The translations under genes and the position numbers were made by a program. The notes under the pieces are model-generated. The model had not been told where the DNA came from and ran no database searches. It saw nothing but the letters and a program-made list of their open reading frames with translations. Source: Catonia carolina (taxonomy: Eukaryota; Arthropoda; Insecta; Hemiptera; Achilidae). Taken from it: a stretch of 64,000 nucleotides of DNA. Below are positions 57,301 through 64,000 of this stretch, in pieces (within the stretch, counting starts at the first letter, position 1; the number at the start of each line of letters is the position of its first letter). The stretch covers positions 187,065,283 through 187,129,282 of the forward strand of contig JAQMRL010000001.1 in NCBI GenBank assembly GCA_035578175.1, in the 5' to 3' direction.

Positions 57301-58934
57301 CTAAATATTTTTTTATAAAAATAGATCGAGAAATAAGTCTGTTCTAAAACAGTGTTATGAATATTTGGTAAAGGTATAGATAATTTCTTTTAATTAAAAC
57401 TCTACAGTACGAACAATAATACAGAAGAATATTTCTTCTATCTTACTTCATTAAGGCAGTAGTGTATCATTGTGAGCTTCAATGTCTAGCATTACTAACA
57501 CCTCCCTCTCACTCCTCGCCTCCCACCATTACCGCGTATATATATAAAAAAAATAGTCTAAGTAGGTAAAAGTAATGGTAGGATACATCGCACGATAAAT
57601 AGATAAAGTGAACTATATAACGATTTGAAAATCAAACAGACCCGTAGTATATACACAGTAACGTATCGTATTTATAAACATATAGCCTACTGTAGCTGTA
57701 GTGTACTTGTGAGAGTAAGGTGATCATACAAGTAGCACATGGAAAATTCGATCCGGCAATACTGTTTCTCCATCAGCTGCATCGATCTTAAGCTCACAGT
57801 GATATGACAGATACCATAATAATTTTACAAATACTACTCATCAAAATTGGTCCTTTTTTACATTGGAAAGAAAAATTCGTGTAAGTTTCATACCGGTTTT
57901 TTTATTTATAGCCTATTAATATTTTATAGTCGCCACAATTTTGTCTTATTAGCTACGATCAGTTGCGAACCACACTGAGATACTGTTCTAATAATACCAA
58001 ATTTTTCTCCGAAATCTAACCTCAGATATTCATTTCAGCAATCGAATGTACAACCGAGTCACTAAGTTAGTCTAAATCATTTTACTTTGAATTTCTATAT
58101 AAATTGTGAAGAGTGGTTAATATTTTTTTATGTACAATGCAAAAAAGTTTTAAATAGTACTAATTTTTATTTGTTTAGTAATAAGATTTATGAGATGTAG
58201 CATGGTAACAAGACTCGTCAAGTTATAAAAATATTTTAAGTCCTATTAGCATGTTTTTAGGGCATTGACTGCTAATCATTAGCATGCAAAGAGTCATTCT
58301 GTTAATAAACTTAAAAATTTTCAAGGCTTTTTTAATAAAATTCTAATAATATTACAGGAAAGGTGAAATCCTGTACTAATATTACTACTACCAGTTTTAG
58401 TAGTCTCATATAACCAAAAACAGTTTTTCTCAAAAACTTGGGTGTTTGATAAGAGTTTAATATTAAAATTTCCCTTATCCAGTATACTCGGTTCATCGTA
58501 AGAAAGATATCTCGAATAAAACAGCAGTTACCGAATCAGCTGATAAAGCGGTGACTCAGAAAAAATGCAACACTTAGCCTATAACGAAACATCACAATGA
58601 TAACTGATACGTACTTTTAACCATCTGCAGAATTAAACGATAAATAGAAATGAAAAAAAAACCAAAAAATACTACAACACTAAATTCCTATTGAAAAAAT
58701 TATAATGTACGTAAGAACGATGCGAGACAAAACGATGTCAAAAGCACATAACGAGTGACTGAACTAATATAACTAATATTATTAAAAATTACTAATATTA
58801 TCAAAAATTTTTACTTTCAAAGTTCTCTTGTTTCGTCATACAGATCAGAGACGTATAATTTGTAACCACATTTATTTATGAAAAAGAATGAAAATAAAGT
58901 ATAGGCCTAACGTTTTTATACATTTATATACATT
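57301..58934 (+). other. intron sequence, no gene seen
   Basis: 57998-58065 resembles 33820-33880. Nothing else recognised. Confidence 0.45.
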
Positions 58935-59130
58935 TATTGATCAATACTTAAAACACCAGTCATGTCATGATAATATTTTTTATGATGTAGGCCTAAAAGT
59001 TTCATTTATAAAAATACTTTTAAAATATTTTATACTTAAATACTTTTGAAAGTGTTTTGTTGTTACTTTTTAATCAGCGTGTACTCATATTTAAATAATG
59101 CGCATGCTCAATGACGTCATTATTTATTTT
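58935..59130 (+). repeat. R4 repeat copy 2
   Basis: ACTTAAAACACCAGTCATGT to TTTTTAATCAGCGTGTACTC and GCGCATGCTCAATGACGTCA. It has a 23-bp insertion (TAATATTTTTTATGATGTAG region) relative to copy 1. Confidence 0.7.
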
Positions 59131-59192
59131 GCTTGAGATTTCTTTCTTACGGTGAACCGAGTATAGTACCCAATACTAATTTCCTGAAAAAA

Positions 59193-59807
59193 TCTGATGT
59201 GAAACACTCACACGACCTTCTCTTGCCAACGCAAATAATGAACCGTATAACATAACATTAGTAATAAAACATTAGAAATAAACAAAAAACTAACCTCAAA
59301 AAACATAACCTTATTTAATCAGGAGTGAATGATGCAAAATGGAAATCAACCTCTTTTTTGCTAAAAATACGGAAAATCACTCTTTCATGCAAAACTAGGC
59401 TCTGTAGAGAAAAATGCTCCGGATAAAAGTTGTAGATCTTTTAATTTACTGTAAATCTGATTATATAGTTTTGTCTTAAAATGCATACTAAGGCTGAAAT
59501 CTTAAAACCCGATTTCTTTACAGATTTTTATAAAAGAAATTGAAAATCGCTTTACAGAAAATCATTTTAAAAAACATAGTAGTAGCCGTTTTTAAAAAAA
59601 TCGCAAAAAAGTGAAAAATGACACGAATAAACTACTACTTCCGGTTTACCGATTTTGATAAAAATGTTTGTATCGGGTCCGGTAGTGGTATCTAACTTAA
59701 GTTTTAAGTTTCAAGTTCGTACGATGTTCCGTTCTGGAGATATTCTGAACGACATAAAAACAATACTTACCTTCCTGTATATTTATACAGGCAGGAGAAA
59801 GTAAAAA
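59193..59807 (-). mobile_element. R1 repeat copy I, internally deleted
   Basis: TCTGATGTGAAACACTCACA to TACAGGCAGGAGAAAGTAAA. About 300 bp are missing from the middle (junction near 59550) and the CA tract with the following GGGTTCAGGGGG block is gone. It ends 71 bp before an exon. Confidence 0.75.
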
Positions 59808-59878
59808 TAAGAATATTTTCTTTCAATATTTTGGATATCAAATATGTCGTAAAGTATTTATCATCTAATTTTTTTCAG

Positions 59879-59983
59879 AAATAAAAGTTCCAACGCAGCC
59901 ACCTACTACAACTACTACTACAACAACAACGACGACGACTAGTACCACAACAACGACAACAGAAGCTCCTACTACGTTAGAAG
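59879..59983 (+). CDS. Lachesin/DIP-like IgSF protein, Thr-rich stalk exon
   Basis: After acceptor TTTTTTTCAG (59869-59878) two bases complete a Glu codon begun in the previous exon. The frame then reads IKVPTQPPTTTT, a run of about a dozen Thr codons (ACA/ACT/ACG), STTTTTT and EAPTTLE. Family members have such a Pro/Thr linker between Ig domain 3 and the GPI-anchor signal, and it is a likely O-glycosylated stalk. The codon mix shows it is not a pure trinucleotide expansion. The donor is taken as GTCTGT (59984), leaving one base over. Alternatively the exon reads on as GLYKL to TAA at 59998-60000, which would make it terminal, but then no GPI signal would be present. Confidence 0.8.
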
Positions 59984-60726
59984 GTCTGTACAAATTATAA
60001 GAACTTAACTTTAATGCTTTGTAAAGTTCATAAGATTAGTTAACTCACATAATAGAAGTGCCATAAATTAATTCATAAATTAAACTACCTGTATTAGTAG
60101 AAGCTTCTTTGATCATGTGTCTGGTGCTTGCTTTATTCAAAATTATAAAATAATATGAAACCACCTGAAGCAGTTTGCTTGATTAAGTTTTCAACCGACA
60201 GGAAGTAGGCCCTGTCTATATTATAAAGTAGGTCGTACCATCAACATAATTTTATAAAATCTTATAAAGCTGATTGTAATGTTGTTAATTAGTTACAAAC
60301 TGCCATTTTATCAATTTTCTAATTCTGTAACGTCTGTTTTAATAATATTCTGCAAACTGTATTTCTGAATGTAAAATTGCTTGGTGTATATTTTCTGTCA
60401 GTACACAGCCTATTCTTAAATAAACAGAAAATTTTCATTTGTACAATATAAATATATTAATGTAGTTATAAAAATTCAATAAAATTTTTAAATTTGTTAG
60501 AATACAATGGGAAAACTCAGCCAAATCCAAAAAATACAAATTTTTCTTTTTTAAATTTTTATCTTTTAACTTGTTTCCTTTTTTCTGTTTGTTTTTCTTT
60601 TGTTCTGTACAATCTCATCTAGGAAACTAAAATTTCTTATTATACGAACATATTTTTATGTTCTGGAAAAATGTTATTAAAAAATGAGGAAAAAATAAAA
60701 ACAACAAATCAGAAACATAGCTAATG
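59984..60726 (+). other. intron or 3' sequence after the stalk exon
   Basis: No further exon recognised. AATAAA occurs at 60418-60423 in TTAAATAAACAG, relevant only if the stalk exon is terminal. Confidence 0.45.
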
Positions 60727-60728
60727 TA

Positions 60729-62036
60729 CGAGGTTTGTTCAAAAAATAACGGGAATTTTCGTTTTTTGAAAAAAAATATTTATTTATTCATCTACATTAA
60801 TATTGTCGCCTTCAAAGTAGTCCCCTTCGCATGCAATACACTTGTGCCAGAACTTTTTCCAATCCTCGAAACACTTCTGAAACTCGATCTTTGTGATAGC
60901 TTTTAGCTCTTTCACCGATTCGCTTTTAATGTCATCTATGCTTGTAAAACGACGGCCTTTTAATGTTCTCTTTATTTTTGGAAATAGAAAAAGTCACATG
61001 GAGCCATGTCTGGCGAATATGGAGGCTAGGGCATCGTTACAGTTTTGTTTTTGGCCAAAAATTCACGAACAAGCAATGAAGTGTGAGCAGGTGCATTATC
61101 GTGGTGCAAAAGCCATGAATTGTTTTGCCACAAATCCGGGCATTTTTATCGGATTGCTTCACGCAAACGGCGTTGAACTTGTAGGTAGTACTCCTTATTG
61201 ATTGTTTGACCTTGTGGCAAGAATTCATGATGCACTATGCCATTAAAATCGAAGAACACAGTGAGCATAACGTTCACATTCGACCGCACTTGTCGAACCT
61301 TTTTCGGTCTTGGCGATCCAGAATGCCTCCACTGGGACGATTGAGCCTTAGTTTCGACATCGTATCCGTAAACCCATGTTTCTTCACCTGTTATAACACG
61401 TTTGAGTAGATCCGCATCGTTGTCGACTTCATTTAGTGACTCCTGAGCAACTTCCATTCGCCGCTGTTTTTGTCCGAAATTCAACAATTTTGGAACAAAT
61501 TTTGCTGCCACACGTTTCATACCCAAAACATCCGAAAAAATTTCATGGCATGAGCCAATCGATATGCCAACATCATCACTGACTTCTCTGATTGTGATTC
61601 GGCGATCGTTCATAACCATTTCTTTCACTTTTTTCACGTTTTCATCGGTTGTTGATGTGCTTGGACGTCCGGGTCGTTCGTCATCTTCAACGTTTTCGCG
61701 GCCATCTTGGAAACGCTTATACCACTCGTAAATCCTTGTTTTACTCATAGCAGACTCACCATATGCCTTTGTTAACATTTCACACACTTTATTTCATTTT
61801 TCACGCAAAATTTAATACAAATTCTTTGATCCATTTTTTTAACAAACAAAAATAGCCGTGCTCGAAAAACACGTCTAAACTTAGCGGCTTCCACTTAAGA
61901 ACTAAGCAATGAATATTGTTGAAAATTTTATCGTACGTCAGGGGCATGTGTACCAACATAATAAAAAAAAATTTTACAATCGGACTATCCAAACCCGCGA
62001 AATTTAAAAATTCCGTTACTTTTTGAACACACCTCG
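60729..62036 (-). mobile_element. mariner element (D,D34D), inactive
   Basis: 1308 bp flanked by TA (60727-60728, 62037-62038). Inverted ends: CGAGGTTTGTTCAAAAAATA on the left, CGAGGTGTGTTCAAAAAGTA on the reverse complement of the right, continuing ACGG. A family different from the other two mariners. Confidence 0.9.
60784..61834 (-). pseudogene. mariner transposase with several lesions
   Basis: The start MDQRICIKFCVKNEIKC at 61834 needs a frame change near 61785 to reach EMLTKAYGESAMSKTRIYEW. The HTH region, RPGRPSTST linker and GISIGSCHEIF second HTH follow. The first catalytic site is TGEETWVYGYDVET where the family has GDETW, so Asp has become Glu. After RRLREAIR another slip is needed. 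NNSWLLHHDNAPAHTS keeps Asp 2, and PPYSPDMAPCDFF keeps Asp 3 at D34D spacing. A TAG at about 61030 interrupts just before PPYSPD. The C-terminus FEGDNINVDE ends at 60784-60786. The lesions make it dead, though nearly full length. Confidence 0.9.
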
Positions 62037-62038
62037 TA

Positions 62039-62845
62039 TATAACTAACTTAAAAAAAATTGAAGTTATATTTAAGAAGAAATGTAACACACTTGAAACAA
62101 AATTGGTTCTTTTTTATTAACTGAACCTGCTTGACATGCGATGTTGTGCCAGCGCCACATAACAGTCAGTGTTGTGGCATTGTACTGTTCTATGTAGCGT
62201 AGCACTAATAGCATCTGCATGTGTTATAAGATCTGTCGAGAAGCCTTCCTCACTTTCCTCGGGATTATTGTGATCTTAATTCTTGACCACGGAAACAATG
62301 TCATCATCGCTTAAATCTCGGTGACCATTATCACTGCAATCTAATCTTGAAGGTAGTTTTAATATCTTCTTCACATCCAGAAATCAGTTGGCCACAGTGT
62401 TTTCCAAGATATTTTAATCAAGGTTTAATTACACTTTTAGTACCACGTGACTCACCGCTTAAGTCTTTTGGTAGGTACCCAAAATCAACACTCGGCAACA
62501 AGAGTAGTTTATTGAATCTCCCAGATAATCCAAATTCCCTGGTTAATCTAAATTTTTCAGAATCCAAACAGAGATCAGTCCCAATTATTTTAGATTCCTG
62601 AAATTCCACTACAATGAAAATTACTCACAAATACTTATAAGTGAAAGCTTTTTGGTAACTACCACGATCTTCATTAGTTAAGCCCTCAATAACTATATCA
62701 ATTGAAATATTTGAAGTTTGCAGTTGTTATGAAAACTAATTTAAAGTGTATAATAAGTGTTTAAGTCAAGTAACCAAGTATAAATGTCTACAACTCAAGC
62801 ATTAGAGTAAGTTTAAAAACAAGATTATCAAATAATAATTTCTTA
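62039..62845 (+). other. intron or 3' sequence with one odd frame
   Basis: Apart from the minus-strand frame listed separately, nothing recognised. Confidence 0.4.
62340..62609 (-). pseudogene. unrecognised decayed ORF
   Basis: The minus-strand frame reads MEFQESKIIGTDLCLDSEKF, RLTREFGLSGRFNKLLLLPS and DFGYLPKDLSGESRGTKSVI, and after one stop near 62415 continues in frame with LKYLGKHCGQLISGCEEDIK. The composition is protein-like and continues across the stop, so it may be part of an old transposon or gene. I do not recognise the family. Confidence 0.3.
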
Positions 62846-62970
62846 GGCCACCTCCATAGCACTAGCTTATAAAGCGATCCCAGGTTTGATTCCTAACTAG
62901 AGTCATAAAATAAATTTTAACAGGTTAAAACCCACAGTTACAATTACATGAATCCTAAGCTATAATACAA
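62846..62970 (+). repeat. SINE2, degraded copy
   Basis: GGCCACCTCCATAGCACTAG, TAAAGCGATCCCAGGTTTGA (B-box GGTTTGATTCC) and CTAACTAGAGTC match the head of the 37.6-kb copy. The body is only loosely similar. Confidence 0.5.
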
Positions 62971-64000
62971 CTAAATTGAATTTAAAAAACACTAAAACTT
63001 CATTTTTATTTTTAGTAATTAGCTTACGTTCTTCATATGAACTGAATGAACTGAAATATGAACTGAAATATGAACTGAAATTTTATTGATAAACCCTGTC
63101 AATCGCATCAAATCTATACCTAACAATCAAAGAGAAGTGAAATCCAATCAAATAATATTCCTTTATGGACTATTCTCAAATAACAGGCTTTACATCCCAT
63201 GGCATGGAAGATCATTACAAAGAAATGTGTACAATACCATAAAAATTTACTTGTTCTACCACTTGCTTAGAACTCGCAACAATTTACATAATTTTATTTT
63301 AAGAAGACTATAAATGATAGTCTAATAAATGTAAGCACTTTTAAGTAAATTACCCAATTTTCACCCGATGGTTCTCAGTAGCTTAGTCTGCATTGATTTT
63401 AAAATGTTAAATGTTAATTTTGATTTTAACATGTTAACAACCAAACCCTGATTGGTTCAATAGGAAATAATTTTGGGAAAGCTTAGGACAATATGACAGC
63501 CGGCAGCAATTAGGACTTAACTCTGTAGTTAGGGTTTCTCAACAGGCTTACTTCCCAGAATTAACACAATTGTACAATGGCTTTGCCTGAAACATGATAT
63601 AGAACTGTTTTCTTTCCAACCCAGTATTATTGAAACAATTTCAAATTTGATTGAAACCATATTAAAACACTGTGTTCTTGTTCTGCTTTTATTTCATGGA
63701 AATACTATATCCAAACAACCATTTCTACATGCAATATTTTTTCCCCAATTAACTTCTCGAATATACAATATTTATTCAGTGGGGAGACTTATTCAAAATA
63801 TTTTATGTCTAACAAAAGACTGAAAAATTTTACCTCCCTGCCAAACAATTATTTTTATTAAATATAAAATATATGTGTACCATGAATGTTATAAGGAATA
63901 TTTAACAACTATTACTTAGAACTTTTAAAATTGTTCAAAACAGTAAATTAATATTATTAAAAAGATCAACATTATTCATTTTAATATTCAAGTAATTTTA
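62971..64000 (+). other. intron or flanking sequence, no gene seen
   Basis: 63034-63081 is a tandem of ATATGAACTGAA units. A 75-codon + frame at 63086-63313 (with IPWHGRSLQRNVYNTIKIYL) is not recognised. Confidence 0.45.

Overview
The window is a piece of an AT-rich arthropod, most likely insect, nuclear genome. Only three short segments look like host coding sequence. They lie on the + strand, are bounded by AG/GT splice sites, and join in frame into the third immunoglobulin domain and Thr-rich stalk of a Lachesin/DIP-like (Dpr-interacting-protein family) cell-surface protein. The exons are at 2514-2652, 19861-20009 and 59879-59983, so the window lies mostly inside two giant introns of about 17.2 kb and 39.9 kb. 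The insect assignment rests on this gene family, the mariner families and the LINE types. I cannot name the species.

The introns are packed with mobile DNA of several ages. From the left: the 3' end of a pogo/Tigger transposon (1-712); a Harbinger-like deletion derivative (3481-4837) split by a solo LTR with a 4-bp target duplication (4051-4696); a LINE fragment (6851-7912); a broken IS630/Tc1-like transposase start (9390-9660); a mariner (17411-18724); jockey-type LINE scraps near 25.8, 31.4 and 33.2 kb; a young 5'-truncated LINE with poly-A tail (39448-42106); a Tc1/mariner-superfamily element with an intact 357-residue transposase and 25-bp identical inverted ends (43524-44892); and two further decayed mariners (53809-54856 and 60729-62036). 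Two tRNA-derived SINE families are present, two copies of one flanked by exact target duplications.

The dominant and least explained component is a non-coding interspersed family, called R1 here: about 0.9-1.0 kb, nine substantial copies plus one fragment and one diverged relative, in both orientations. It starts TCTGGTGTGAAAC, has a short subterminal sequence inverted at the other end beside a stem-loop, and often carries a CA/TG microsatellite. This architecture recalls HINE/DINE-1 (non-autonomous Helentron-like) elements but is not proven to be one. A second family, R2 (about 390 bp, ending in AAC repeats), has six copies. A third, R4, has two.

One insertion order can be read directly: R1 copy F was already in place when a SINE inserted into it with a 12-bp duplication, and the Harbinger element was in place when the LTR element inserted. 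Several perfect palindromes and hairpins (12.3, 19.3, 26.3, 29.6, 45.4 and 56.9 kb) lie in otherwise plain intron. No rRNA gene, functional tRNA gene or CRISPR array was seen.
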